The notes beneath the pieces are model-generated. The model made no database searches, was not told the DNA's origin, and worked only from the letters and a program-made list of their open reading frames with translations. From the NCBI GenBank assembly GCA_017432445.1, contig JAFRJC010000137.1, forward strand, positions 186,001-250,000: DNA of 64,000 nucleotides, written 5' to 3'. The stretch is from Eggerthellaceae bacterium (GTDB taxonomy: Bacteria; Actinomycetota; Coriobacteriia; Coriobacteriales; Eggerthellaceae). Both the position numbers and the translations under genes were made by a program. Positions 33,446 through 41,641 of this stretch are shown here, piece after piece; positions within the stretch are counted from its first letter, which is position 1; each line of letters begins with the position of its first letter.

Positions 33446-34765
33446 ATGCTCGATATCAAATTTGTACGTGAAAACCAAGAGGCTGTCGCCCAGGCCATGA
33501 AGAACCGCCATGCCGCATGGGACGCTGACGCATTTGCCGAGCTGGACGAGGTTCGCCGGGCTTCCATCATGAAAGAAGAGTCGCTCCAGGCTGAGCGTAA
33601 TGCGCTTTCCAAGCAGATCGGCCAGTTGATGAAGGAGGGCAAGCGCGACGAGGCCGACGCCGCGAAGGCTCGCGTAGCCGAAATCAAGGACGAGCTTGCT
33701 GGCGCGACCGCCGAGCGCGACGGTATCGACGCCAAGTTGCGCGACTTGCTTTTGCACACGCCCAACATGCCTTCCGACACCACTCCCGTCGGCGATGACG
33801 AAAACGACAATCCCGAGGTGCGCCGTTGGGGCACGCCGACGCAGTTCGATTTCGAGCCCAAAGCGCATTGGGATTTGGGTCCTGAGCTCGGTATTATTGA
33901 CTTCGAGCGCGGCGTGAAGCTGGCGGCGAGCCGCTTCATCGTCCTCGGTGGTCTAGGTGCTCGCCTCGAGCGCTCCATCATCAACTTCATGGCCGATACG
34001 CACACGAGTCGCGGCTACAAGGAGTGGTGGTTGCCGGTAATGGCCAATGCGCGCACGATGACGGGCACTGGTCAGCTGCCGAAATTCGAGAACGACATGT
34101 TCAAGACCTTCGCAACCGATATGGAAGGCCAGTCCACCCGCGAAGGCGACAACCTCTACCTCATCCCGACAGCCGAGGTGCAGCTGACCAATCTGCATGC
34201 CGACGAGACGCTCGATGTCGAGGAGCTGCCCAAGCATTACTGCGCCTTCACCCCTTGCTTCCGCGAGGAAGCGGGCAGCGCCGGGCGTGACACGCGCGGG
34301 CTTATCCGCGTGCACCAGTTCGACAAGGTCGAGATGGTGAAGATTTGCGAGCCCGAAAAATCCTTCGATGAGCTCGAGGCCATGGTTGCCGACGCCGAGA
34401 ACATACTGCAACTGTTGGGTCTGCCGTACCGAGTCATCACCTTGTGCACGGGCGATTTGGGCTTCTCGGCCACCAAGACCTATGACCTCGAGGTCTGGCT
34501 GCCTTGCTACAACGATTACAAGGAGATTTCGAGCTGCTCGAACTGTACCGATTTCCAGGCGCGTCGCATGGGCATGCGCTATAGGGATCCGGCGAACTTC
34601 AAGGGCACGCGCTATGTGCACACCCTGAATGGCTCGGGCCTTGCGGTGGGACGTACCATGGCCGCCATCATCGAGAACTACCAGCAGGCCGACGGCTCCA
34701 TCAAGGTGCCCGACGTGCTCGTGCCCTACATGGGTGGCGTCGAGGTCATTCGAGCTGAACAGTAA
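33446..34765 (+). CDS. serS: Seryl-tRNA synthetase
   Basis: This class II aminoacyl-tRNA synthetase charges tRNA-Ser and provides the substrate for selenocysteine synthesis. The 439 residues comprise an N-terminal tRNA-binding coiled coil (residues ~1-105, starting MLDIKFVRENQEAV) and the catalytic core. The core has motif 2 (FREEAGSAGRDTRGLIRVHQ) and motif 3 (TLNGSGLAVGRTMAAIIENY). AGGGAG lies 13 bases before ATG, a little distant. There is no T-box leader in the 150-nt upstream region. A putative membrane protein follows within 62 nt. Confidence 0.97.
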   Translation: MLDIKFVRENQEAVAQAMKNRHAAWDADAFAELDEVRRASIMKEESLQAERNALSKQIGQLMKEGKRDEADAAKARVAEIKDELAGATAERDGIDAKLRDLLLHTPNMPSDTTPVGDDENDNPEVRRWGTPTQFDFEPKAHWDLGPELGIIDFERGVKLAASRFIVLGGLGARLERSIINFMADTHTSRGYKEWWLPVMANARTMTGTGQLPKFENDMFKTFATDMEGQSTREGDNLYLIPTAEVQLTNLHADETLDVEELPKHYCAFTPCFREEAGSAGRDTRGLIRVHQFDKVEMVKICEPEKSFDELEAMVADAENILQLLGLPYRVITLCTGDLGFSATKTYDLEVWLPCYNDYKEISSCSNCTDFQARRMGMRYRDPANFKGTRYVHTLNGSGLAVGRTMAAIIENYQQADGSIKVPDVLVPYMGGVEVIRAEQ

Positions 34766-34827
34766 GGCGATTACCGGAGGGCTTGCCAGCGCCAGCGGCA
34801 TGCCGCTCCTTGACGCAACTACTGCAC

Positions 34828-36066
34828 ATGGCAAAAGACGATAGGCAAAACAGCGCGTCTCAAGCGCGCGTGTACAAGGCAAACGCGGTTCACAAGCGCC
34901 GTGCAGGTAAGCCTTTGCAAGCGCGCGACGAAAATCCCGACGTCCGCTCCGATTCCGTCGAGGCCGAGGTCGAGCTTGATGCCGTGCAAGGGGCTGAAAC
35001 CAAAGAGACGACGGAGTCCGTCGATCGCTTCGGAACCGCAGCCGATTCTCGATCAGGTTCCGGATCTGAAGACGCAGCCAAGGTGACTGCCGATGCTGTT
35101 GAGCCTGCGAAGCCAGATGCCAGCACCGCTTCTCCTTCCGATACGATCAGCGATGGCGAAGGCGTCGAAGATGGAGACGACGGTTTAGCGTATTCCCAAG
35201 AAGACGGCGAAGCCGACGGAGAAAGCGCATCCGCAAAGCGAACGCGCCCTAAAGCCGATCCGAAAACCCGTGCAAAGCGCATAGCGATCGCGATTGTGGC
35301 CATTTTGGTGATCTCGGCAGTGGCTTTAGCCAGTTACCTTGCATGGGATCGGTGGGGCAGGTACGACGATGCATCTGATATCCAAGGTCAATGGTATGTC
35401 GAAGGCACCGCCACGTCCATCGTCATTGACGGGCAGACCATGCAGCTTGCCGACGATGTGGCCTATAACTACGAGATCGACCCGCAGGAGAAGACCATCC
35501 GTTTCTGGTTCGGCAGCTGGGAGGGTGAAGGTCGTTACCGCTTTAGCGATGACAGACAGCGTCTGCTGATCATCGATGGGCAGTATAGCGGCGTGGGCAA
35601 CTTGTTCGATGACCTATTCGTATCGTTCGATGCTATGGCAACCGTCGGTTCCCAACGGCCTGCAGCGGCATCTCAAAGCGAATCTGCGGCTGCAGTTGAT
35701 TCTGGCTCTTCTGTCGAGGCGAGCAGTTCTGGGGAAAGCCAGCAAGCGACCGACCAGGCGGTTTCGTCCGCACAAAATGCTGACCAATCATCGGAAGGTA
35801 CGTCGGGGCTTGGGAAGGATGTCAGCTTGTTCAACCGCCAAGCCGATCCGGAAGCGCTCAAGGCCAAGGAGGCTGCTGAAGAGGCGGCAAGGGTCAAGGC
35901 CGAGCGCGAAGCCAAGGCTGCGGCCGAAGCGGAAGCGGCGGAAGCTGCCGAATATGGCTACTATGACGGCGGCGAGGAGTACGACGAGTCATCGGAGTAC
36001 GCCTACGACGAAGGCGCAGACGAGGGCGATCAGTCTGACTCGGATGATGAGGAAGACCAGGCTTAG
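34828..36066 (+). CDS. Single-span membrane protein with acidic low-complexity tails
   Basis: This 412-residue protein is of unknown function. The N-terminal cytoplasmic ~145 residues are charged and low-complexity, then comes one transmembrane helix (IAIAIVAILVISAVALASYL). An extracellular beta-rich module (IQGQWYVEGTATSIVIDGQT, FWFGSWEGEGRYRF, LLIIDGQYSGVGN) resembles lipocalin-like domains. The end is Ser/Ala/Glu-rich and very acidic, with tyrosines (EYGYYDGGEEYDESSEYAYD). I chose ATG 34828; TTG 34783 follows GGAGGG but at only two bases and would add 15 residues. It sits between serS and the cyanophycin-N-like gene, four bases apart from the latter. Confidence 0.7.
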   Translation: MAKDDRQNSASQARVYKANAVHKRRAGKPLQARDENPDVRSDSVEAEVELDAVQGAETKETTESVDRFGTAADSRSGSGSEDAAKVTADAVEPAKPDASTASPSDTISDGEGVEDGDDGLAYSQEDGEADGESASAKRTRPKADPKTRAKRIAIAIVAILVISAVALASYLAWDRWGRYDDASDIQGQWYVEGTATSIVIDGQTMQLADDVAYNYEIDPQEKTIRFWFGSWEGEGRYRFSDDRQRLLIIDGQYSGVGNLFDDLFVSFDAMATVGSQRPAAASQSESAAAVDSGSSVEASSSGESQQATDQAVSSAQNADQSSEGTSGLGKDVSLFNRQADPEALKAKEAAEEAARVKAEREAKAAAEAEAAEAAEYGYYDGGEEYDESSEYAYDEGADEGDQSDSDDEEDQA

Positions 36067-36070
36067 GCCA

Positions 36071-36502
36071 ATGGAAAGTCCTCCGATTGCCATTTCCTCC
36101 ATCGTCGTGAGGCGCGGTCGCCTCACGTGCGAGATAGAAGTGCCCGATGCGCGATTCAGGTACACGAATCCCCAGATTGCCCAGCGCGCACTCGAAGCTT
36201 ATCCGTCGCTTTCACGCCACGCATGCGTGAACGCCGAGGGGCGCACGTTCGATTGCGTGATCGAGCACACTTCGATTGCGCATCTGCTGGAGCATCTTGC
36301 GGTGGAATTGCAGACTCGAGCTGTCGATAACCCGCAGGCTGTGTTCGTGGGCACGAGCGAGTGGTTGGATGAAGCTTCGGGCAAAGCATGCGTGCAGCTT
36401 AGTTTCTGCGACGACCTCGAAGCTCTGCGCGCCCTCAAGGAAGCGGCACAAATCATTAACGGCTTGTTGGTATCCCCGTCGACGCCCATCTTTGAGGACT
36501 GA
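36071..36502 (+). CDS. Stand-alone protein resembling the cyanophycin synthetase N-terminal domain
   Basis: This 143-residue protein starts ATG 36071, four bases after the upstream stop. Its most telling segment is CVIEHTSIAHLLEHLAVELQ, close to the H-x2-E-H-x3-E-L-Q signature of the N-terminal region of CphA-type cyanophycin synthetases. It is followed by a strand GTSEWLDEASGKACVQLSF, as in that domain. The ATP-grasp and Mur-ligase parts are absent, so it cannot make polymer alone. The function is unknown; it may bind a peptide or amino-acid ligand. Translation is probably coupled to the preceding membrane protein gene. Confidence 0.6.
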   Translation: MESPPIAISSIVVRRGRLTCEIEVPDARFRYTNPQIAQRALEAYPSLSRHACVNAEGRTFDCVIEHTSIAHLLEHLAVELQTRAVDNPQAVFVGTSEWLDEASGKACVQLSFCDDLEALRALKEAAQIINGLLVSPSTPIFED

Positions 36503-36560
36503 GTACATTTAACGTAGCAACACGCTTTCTTAACAGAGCTGTGCTAACCTGAGGCACATT

Positions 36561-37832
36561 ATGGATGCACACATTAAATTTGAAACAGCCCCCGATAAGG
36601 TGGCGAGGCGCATAACCAAGATGCGCCCTTCGGCGGTCCGTCTGCTCTTTGCGGCTGCCAACCGTCCCGATATCATCTCTCTCGCAGGCGGCATGCCCGA
36701 CGTGTCGCTTTTGCCCAAAAGCGCAGTACGCAAAGCAGCCAAGGCAGCCCTGGACGATCAGGCGGTCACACTGCAGTACGGCAGCACGAACGGGCTGCCC
36801 GAAACTGCGAAGGCGTTCTGCGATATCGTGCGCGACATAGGCATTCGCCATAAGCCAGAAAACGTCATCATAACCACGGGAGCGCAAGAAGCGCTCGATC
36901 TCATCGGCAAGACGTTTCTGGATCCTGGCGATATCTGCCTGACGGAAGGCCCCACATACCTGGGTGCGCTGCAAGCGTTTTCTGCCTACGAGCCCGATAT
37001 CAGGACCATTCCGTTCGATGACCAAGGCATGCGCATGGATTTGCTCGAAGAGGAGCTCGAGCGAATCGGCAAGGACAACCCGCGTTTGAAGTTCCTCTAC
37101 ACTATCCCGAACTTCCAAAACCCGGGTGGCGTCACCATGTCCCCGGACCGCCGCAAGCGTTTGATCGAGCTTTCGCACGAGTACGGCTTCATCGTGGTCG
37201 AAGATGATCCGTATGGACGTCTGCGCTATGAGGGGGGCCATTGCCTACCCCTGCGGGCGCTCGACGAGAGCGTTATCTATCTGGGCACCATTTCGAAGAT
37301 GTTCGCCGCTGGCCTGCGCGTCGGCTGGATCATGGCCACTCCGGGCGTCATCGGCAAGATCAACCTGGCCAAACAGGGTACTGACCTCAGCGGTTCGGTA
37401 TTCGACCAGAAGATGGCGGCGGCCTATTTCACCGAAACGCCCTGGCAGCATACGTTGCAGAAGTTCGTGAAGACTTACGACAGGCGTAGGCGGGCTATGC
37501 TGGCCGCGCTCGAGGAGTATTTCCCTCCCGAGGTCACATGGACCCATCCCGAGGGTGGCTTCTTCGTATGGGTCACGTTGCCTCCTTATGTAGACACGGG
37601 GTCAATGCTTGCCGAGGCGCTGGACCATGGTGTCATCTACACGCCAGGTGATGGTTTTTACCCTGATGGCAAGCAAGGCCACAATTGCATGCGCATCGCG
37701 TTCTGCTACGAGTCGCCCGAGAACATCAACGAAGCGATTCGCCGTCTGGCCGAGGTGATTGAAGACAGGCTTGAGCTGTATCGCGCCTTCATCGCCGCCG
37801 GCGCCCTGCCGAACGCCGGGGTGGCTGAATAA
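36561..37832 (+). CDS. PLP-dependent aminotransferase, class I/II (2-aminoadipate/MocR-type)
   Basis: This 423-residue fold-type I enzyme carries out amino-group transfer, probably on aromatic or 2-aminoadipate-like substrates. It shows ISLAGGMPDVSLLP at the start, VIITTGAQEALDLIGKTF, the cofactor-aspartate region VVEDDPYGRLRYEG and the Schiff-base lysine in YLGTISKMFAAGLRVGW. The C-terminus carries the substrate-carboxylate arginine in NCMRIAFCYES. No GntR DNA-binding domain is fused, so it is not a MocR regulator. GAGG precedes ATG. Ddl follows after 60 nt. Confidence 0.9.
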   Translation: MDAHIKFETAPDKVARRITKMRPSAVRLLFAAANRPDIISLAGGMPDVSLLPKSAVRKAAKAALDDQAVTLQYGSTNGLPETAKAFCDIVRDIGIRHKPENVIITTGAQEALDLIGKTFLDPGDICLTEGPTYLGALQAFSAYEPDIRTIPFDDQGMRMDLLEEELERIGKDNPRLKFLYTIPNFQNPGGVTMSPDRRKRLIELSHEYGFIVVEDDPYGRLRYEGGHCLPLRALDESVIYLGTISKMFAAGLRVGWIMATPGVIGKINLAKQGTDLSGSVFDQKMAAAYFTETPWQHTLQKFVKTYDRRRRAMLAALEEYFPPEVTWTHPEGGFFVWVTLPPYVDTGSMLAEALDHGVIYTPGDGFYPDGKQGHNCMRIAFCYESPENINEAIRRLAEVIEDRLELYRAFIAAGALPNAGVAE

Positions 37833-37846
37833 TAAAGAACACCGAA

Positions 37847-37859
37847 GGGGGACAGCCCC
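37847..37859 (+). repeat. Short GGGGAC-type hairpin repeat, copy 1
   Basis: GGGG-GACAG-CCCC followed by ATTCGACGAC lies in the gap between the aminotransferase and ddl. It is one of three related short palindromes in the window (others at 46472-46488 and 60114-60130), so it may be a dispersed REP-like unit. Confidence 0.4.
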
Positions 37860-37892
37860 ATTCGACGACTCTTCCGAGGAATGGAGTAGGTA

Positions 37893-38882
37893 ATGGCTAA
37901 AGTCGCAGTACTGATGGGCGGCAAATCGTTTGAACGTGAGTTTTCGCTGATAAGCGGCAGGAATATCTGTGCAGCGCTGGAAGAGGCGGGACATCGCACC
38001 GTGCCTTTGGACACGAATGCCCAATTGGTGCCCACCCTGCGCAGCGAGCGGCCGGATGTCGTGTACAACGCGCTGCACGGCAAGCACGGCGAGGACGGAA
38101 CGATTCAGAGCCTGCTCGAGTTTTTGGAGATACCCTTTGTCGGTTCGCCCGCAAGCGTATGCCATCGCTCTTGGAACAAGGACGCGCTGCATTCCTCGAT
38201 TAACAAATACCGTCAGATTTCCGGTGAAGTCGACGGCGTGGCCTCATGGCCTCCGGGTGTTTACATCGCCGCCGATGCGTTCAAGCAAATGGGCGCGGCA
38301 ACTGCCCTCGACCTCATCGAAAAGCGCATCCCCGGAGGTTACCCCGTGTGCGTGAAGCCTGCACATGGCGGGTCGGCATTGGGCGTTCATCGCGTTGATT
38401 GCCAGGACGACCTGGGCGAGGCGATTCTCGACGCGCTTTCTTACGATGATGCGGTGAACATCGAGCAATGGGTCGAAGGAGTCGAGCTTGCCGTGTCGAT
38501 CATCGGCACTGGATGGGATGCTCGAGCGCTGCCTCCCGTGGAGATCGTGCCGCGCCGTGGTTTCTTCGATGCAGAGGCGCGCTTGAACCATGAGCTCGTC
38601 GACTTCTATTGCCCGGTGCGCTTGGGATCGCTGTGGAGCAACGAGGAGGAAGCTCAAGCAATCCGCGCCGAAATCGAGCGCGCTGCGCTGGAGGTCTACC
38701 GTGCATACAGCGTCGTCGACTTGGGCCGCATCGACATGATTTGGGATGGCGGAGCCGCCCGTTGCTTCGAGGTGGACGTATCGCCCGGCATGACCGACCA
38801 CTCGCTGTTCCCCGCCGCCGTACAGGCAGCTGGCCTCACGCTTGCCGAGGTGCTCGACGAATTGGTGTCGCAGTACGCTTAA
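37893..38882 (+). CDS. ddl: D-alanine--D-alanine ligase family ATP-grasp protein
   Basis: By family this enzyme makes D-Ala-D-Ala for peptidoglycan. The 329-residue protein shows MGGKSFEREFSLISG, NALHGKHGEDGTIQSLLEFL, the ATP-grasp lysine regions and DMIWDGGAARCFEVDVSPGM. The metal-binding motif E-x-N of classical Ddl reads E293-V-D295, and the usual G-S-S loop reads GGSALG. These changes suggest a divergent ligase, perhaps with altered second-substrate use such as D-Ala-D-Lac or D-Ala-D-Ser, but that is speculation. GGAGTAGG precedes ATG. A hairpin with a GCAA tetraloop follows the stop. Confidence 0.82.
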   Translation: MAKVAVLMGGKSFEREFSLISGRNICAALEEAGHRTVPLDTNAQLVPTLRSERPDVVYNALHGKHGEDGTIQSLLEFLEIPFVGSPASVCHRSWNKDALHSSINKYRQISGEVDGVASWPPGVYIAADAFKQMGAATALDLIEKRIPGGYPVCVKPAHGGSALGVHRVDCQDDLGEAILDALSYDDAVNIEQWVEGVELAVSIIGTGWDARALPPVEIVPRRGFFDAEARLNHELVDFYCPVRLGSLWSNEEEAQAIRAEIERAALEVYRAYSVVDLGRIDMIWDGGAARCFEVDVSPGMTDHSLFPAAVQAAGLTLAEVLDELVSQYA

Positions 38883-39026
38883 GGCTGGGCGCAAGCGCAG
38901 CCATTGATGAGACAGGCATGTCGGGTACCTCCTGCCACATCCTGCCAGGCTTCAGAACGATATAGTCAAGTGGAAATTGGCCATCAGACGGCTCTGCATG
39001 CGATGCGGATGCGTTATAAACCGACG

Positions 39027-39093
39027 GTTACGTAACAAATTGGATGTATCTTCGCCCCCGATGGGTTTGCATACCGTCGGGGGCGCGTATAAT
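39027..39093 (+). promoter_or_regulatory. Promoter with palindromes for the YtxH-like gene
   Basis: A perfect -10 box TATAAT lies at 39088-39093, with TTTGCA 16 bases upstream as a weak -35. The spacer is overlapped by the right arm of a 9-bp inverted repeat (39053-39061 with 39077-39085), and a 10-bp palindrome GTTACGTAAC sits at 39027-39036. Both are candidate operators. The gap 38883-39135 holds nothing else of note except the ddl hairpin. Confidence 0.55.
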
Positions 39094-39135
39094 CTGCTTT
39101 ATCGCAATTCGAACATCCATTGCAAGGAGGATCGC

Positions 39136-39483
39136 ATGGGCAAGATTAGTAGCTTTTTCACGGGCGCAGCCATAGGCATTGCAGCTGCTCTGCTGTTCGC
39201 ACCTAAGACCGGCGAGGAAACGCGCGCGCTCGTCACCGAGAAGGCTAACGCCGTGGTAGGCGAGGCCAAGGACTTCGCCGACGGCATCCCGGGCTCTGCT
39301 CAGGACGCTTTCAAGGCCGTTCAAAGCAAGGGTCAGGAGTTCGCCTCCAACGTTCAGGCTCCCGCTCCCGCCCAGCCCGATGACGAGCTGCGTGAGAAGA
39401 TCGAAGCAGCCCGCAAGCGCATCGCCGCCCAGGTGGCCGAGAACGCCGAGGAAAGCAAGTCCGTCGAGGTTGCAGCCGAATAG
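39136..39483 (+). CDS. YtxH-like small membrane-associated protein
   Basis: This 115-residue protein has a short hydrophobic segment (SSFFTGAAIGIAAALLFAPK) with the YtxH-type GxxxGxxxALLFAPKTGEETR signature and an amphipathic Ala/Lys/Glu-rich tail. Family members are general-stress or envelope-associated proteins of unclear function. A very strong AAGGAGG precedes ATG. It has its own TATAAT promoter and terminator, so it is probably monocistronic and highly expressed. Confidence 0.82.
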   Translation: MGKISSFFTGAAIGIAAALLFAPKTGEETRALVTEKANAVVGEAKDFADGIPGSAQDAFKAVQSKGQEFASNVQAPAPAQPDDELREKIEAARKRIAAQVAENAEESKSVEVAAE

Positions 39484-39552
39484 GCGGGTCAATCTGCCGA
39501 TACGGCGTTAACAAGCCCGCTGTTAAACGGGCGTAAGACACCCGGCAATGAC

Positions 39553-39581
39553 GTGCGCCCAAGAGCATCGCTTGGGCGCAC
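39553..39581 (+). terminator. Terminator between the YtxH-like and PRC-barrel genes
   Basis: A perfect 11-bp stem (39553-39563 with 39571-39581) with a 7-nt loop is followed by GCTCTTATTTG. A smaller hairpin GCCCG/CGGGC lies just before it near 39517-39533. Confidence 0.75.
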
Positions 39582-39602
39582 GCTCTTATTTGAGGATTGT
39601 TC

Positions 39603-40445
39603 ATGTCAGGTCAGCTCATAACTACGAAATCGCTCATGGGAATGCGTGCCGTTACGCAAGCCAAGGCCAAGAAGATCGGCAAGGTCCGCCATGTCGTCTT
39701 CCATCCCTCCGAGAAACGCGTCATCGGCCTCATGGTCAAGCGCCCAGATGCGGCGCTCATGTTCCACCGTAAAGACCTGTTTGTGACTCTCGATGGATTC
39801 CATGTCGAAGAGGGTCAGCTGGTCGTTCACGACGATGCAAACGCAACCGACCGAGGAGCCATAAAGGCGCTTGGCGTGAATTGGGACGATTGCGTCATAT
39901 GGGCTGGAATGCCGGTGCTTACACAATCTGGGGAGCTGTTGGGATACGTCGACGTCATCACGTTCGATCGCGAGACGGGCGCCGTGGACAGCTTTACCAT
40001 CGAGAGCGGCGCGGCAAACGATGCAATCGTTGGCAAACGGGTCGTGCCGGCGCGCCTGGTGAAGGGCTTTAAACGCGGCGTGGGCATGGCGTTGGCTCCG
40101 ATGGGGCAGTATGGCGGCGAAAACTCCGATGAAGCTACAGAGATCGGGGCAATACTGGTATCGGATGACGTCCTTGACCTCTCCATCGAAGGCGGCGCAG
40201 CAGCTGCCGCCGGCAAGGCTACGGCCATCGTTGCCGACAAAGCGAAGAAGGGCGCCGAAAAGGCCAAGGCGGCAGCTTCCGGGCAAGCGAAGCGCGCTAA
40301 GCCAACTGTGCAGAAAGTAGCCAAAGCAACGGGCGATGCGGTAGATGCCGGCACATTCGCCGTGGGCAAGCAGCTAGGCAAGGCCAGCGGTATGTTTGCA
40401 GCGTTCAAAGAGGAGTTCGACAAGGCCTCGAGGGGCGAGGAATAG
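39603..40445 (+). CDS. Double PRC-barrel domain protein
   Basis: This 280-residue protein has two PRC-barrel-like domains: residues ~5-75 (ITTKSLMGMRAVTQAKAKKI) and ~95-170 (VIWAGMPVLTQSGELLGYVD, TGAVDSFTIES). These beta-barrels usually bind RNA, ribosomal proteins or photosynthetic/electron-transfer partners. The last ~80 residues are Ala/Lys-rich (GAEKAKAAASGQAKRAKP) and helical, suited to nucleic-acid or membrane contact. ATG 39603 follows GAGGA. The gene is followed after 5 nt by a TVP38-family membrane protein and then TM2, suggesting one envelope-related unit. Confidence 0.8.
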   Translation: MSGQLITTKSLMGMRAVTQAKAKKIGKVRHVVFHPSEKRVIGLMVKRPDAALMFHRKDLFVTLDGFHVEEGQLVVHDDANATDRGAIKALGVNWDDCVIWAGMPVLTQSGELLGYVDVITFDRETGAVDSFTIESGAANDAIVGKRVVPARLVKGFKRGVGMALAPMGQYGGENSDEATEIGAILVSDDVLDLSIEGGAAAAAGKATAIVADKAKKGAEKAKAAASGQAKRAKPTVQKVAKATGDAVDAGTFAVGKQLGKASGMFAAFKEEFDKASRGEE

Positions 40446-40450
40446 CACGC

Positions 40451-41233
40451 ATGGCCAGCAGCGACAAAAAAGACTCGAAAAGCGAGGAATCCCTCCGCCA
40501 ACGGTTGGTTGAGAAGTCGCACGAGCGGACCACGGTGCGCGGCCGCGAGATGGATCGCGCCACCCTGTTCAAGTTCATTGGCTTGATCGCTTTTCTAGTG
40601 ATTATGGTCGTCATCGTCATCGCGGTGTGGCCTTATGTCGCCGACGTGTTTTCCGAAGGCGGGGTAAGGCGCTTAGTCGAGCGCATGCGCGACGCGGGTC
40701 CTTTGGGCGTGCTGATCCTGCTGGGCATGCAGTTTCTGCAAGTGGTCGTCGCGTTTATTCCCGGCGAGGTCGTGCAGCTGGCAGCGGGCCTGATGTATGG
40801 GCCACTACTTGGTTCGGCGGTCATACTCTTGGGCTGCGTCATTTCCAGCAGCATCATCTTCCAGCTCGTTCATAAGCTGGGCGCGCCGTTCGTCCAGGGT
40901 ATGGTGCCCACCGAGTACCTGGAGAAGTTCCGTCGTTTCGAGGAGACGGGCAAGCTCGACGTCATAGTGTTCATCCTGTTCCTCATCCCAGGGCTTCCCA
41001 AAGACGTGTTCACCTATATCGTGCCCCTGACCGATATGGAGTACAAGAAGTTCATCGGGCTTACGACCGTGGGCCGCATACCCGGCGTTTTGGCCTCCAC
41101 CTATACCGCTTCCGGTTTGGCAAATGGCCAGATTGTCGGCCCTATCGTGATCGTGTCCATCGTAGCCGTCGCGGCCGTCATCGGCGTCTTGTTCCGTGAC
41201 AGGATTATGGACGCACTCGGCGGGAAGAGGTAA
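40451..41233 (+). CDS. TVP38/TMEM64 (DedA-related) membrane protein
   Basis: This 260-residue integral membrane protein of the VTT/SNARE-associated superfamily has an N-terminal charged cytoplasmic tail and a first helix FIGLIAFLVIMVVIVIAVW. The conserved core is FIPGEVVQLAAGLMYGPLLG with GCVISSSIIFQLVHKLGAPF. The signature F-x3-PGLP motif appears as FLIPGLPKDVFTYI. Relatives are thought to move or flip lipids such as polyprenyl phosphate or phospholipids. GAGGAA lies before the start. It overlaps no neighbour and is 3 nt from TM2. Confidence 0.88.
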   Translation: MASSDKKDSKSEESLRQRLVEKSHERTTVRGREMDRATLFKFIGLIAFLVIMVVIVIAVWPYVADVFSEGGVRRLVERMRDAGPLGVLILLGMQFLQVVVAFIPGEVVQLAAGLMYGPLLGSAVILLGCVISSSIIFQLVHKLGAPFVQGMVPTEYLEKFRRFEETGKLDVIVFILFLIPGLPKDVFTYIVPLTDMEYKKFIGLTTVGRIPGVLASTYTASGLANGQIVGPIVIVSIVAVAAVIGVLFRDRIMDALGGKR

Positions 41234-41236
41234 CCG

Positions 41237-41521
41237 GTGGCTCAAGACTACTTACTGCATTCCCAGAAGAGCAAAAGCCACGTGGTCGCGGGGTTGCTGG
41301 CCATATTCCTCGGCGTATTCGGCGTGCACAAGTTTTACCTCGGCTGCAATCAGTCGGGATTCGTCATGCTGGCCGTAACGGTGTTGGGCAGCTTGTTCAC
41401 CTTGGGTTTGGCGGCGGCCGTCATGCAGGTCATCGGCCTCATCGAAGGCGTCATTTACCTCTCGAAATCGCAAGACGAATTCGATGCGACTTATGTCAAC
41501 GGCAAGCGCGACTGGTTCTAA
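41237..41521 (+). CDS. TM2 domain protein
   Basis: This 94-residue membrane protein has the TM2 layout: KSHVVAGLLAIFLGVFGVHKFYLG, a short loop, then a second helix (VLGSLFTLGLAAAVMQVIGLIEGVIYL). G-x-H-x-F-Y-L-G is the family hallmark. The function is unknown in bacteria. GTG start behind GAAGAGGTAA, three bases after the TVP38 stop, which indicates coupling. Confidence 0.88.
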   Translation: MAQDYLLHSQKSKSHVVAGLLAIFLGVFGVHKFYLGCNQSGFVMLAVTVLGSLFTLGLAAAVMQVIGLIEGVIYLSKSQDEFDATYVNGKRDWF

Positions 41522-41641
41522 ATACTGTAAGAGCTCAGGATTATCGAGCCATCGAGATGAGGGCATAAACGAATCTGGCGCGCGTCATATTCGTCCATTA
41601 GTTACAATGGGTAGAACGTAAACGTTTAACGAGGAGGAACA

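Noticed and set aside
36561-37832. A MocR-type regulator
   Set aside because: Only the aminotransferase domain is present; no GntR helix-turn-helix precedes it.
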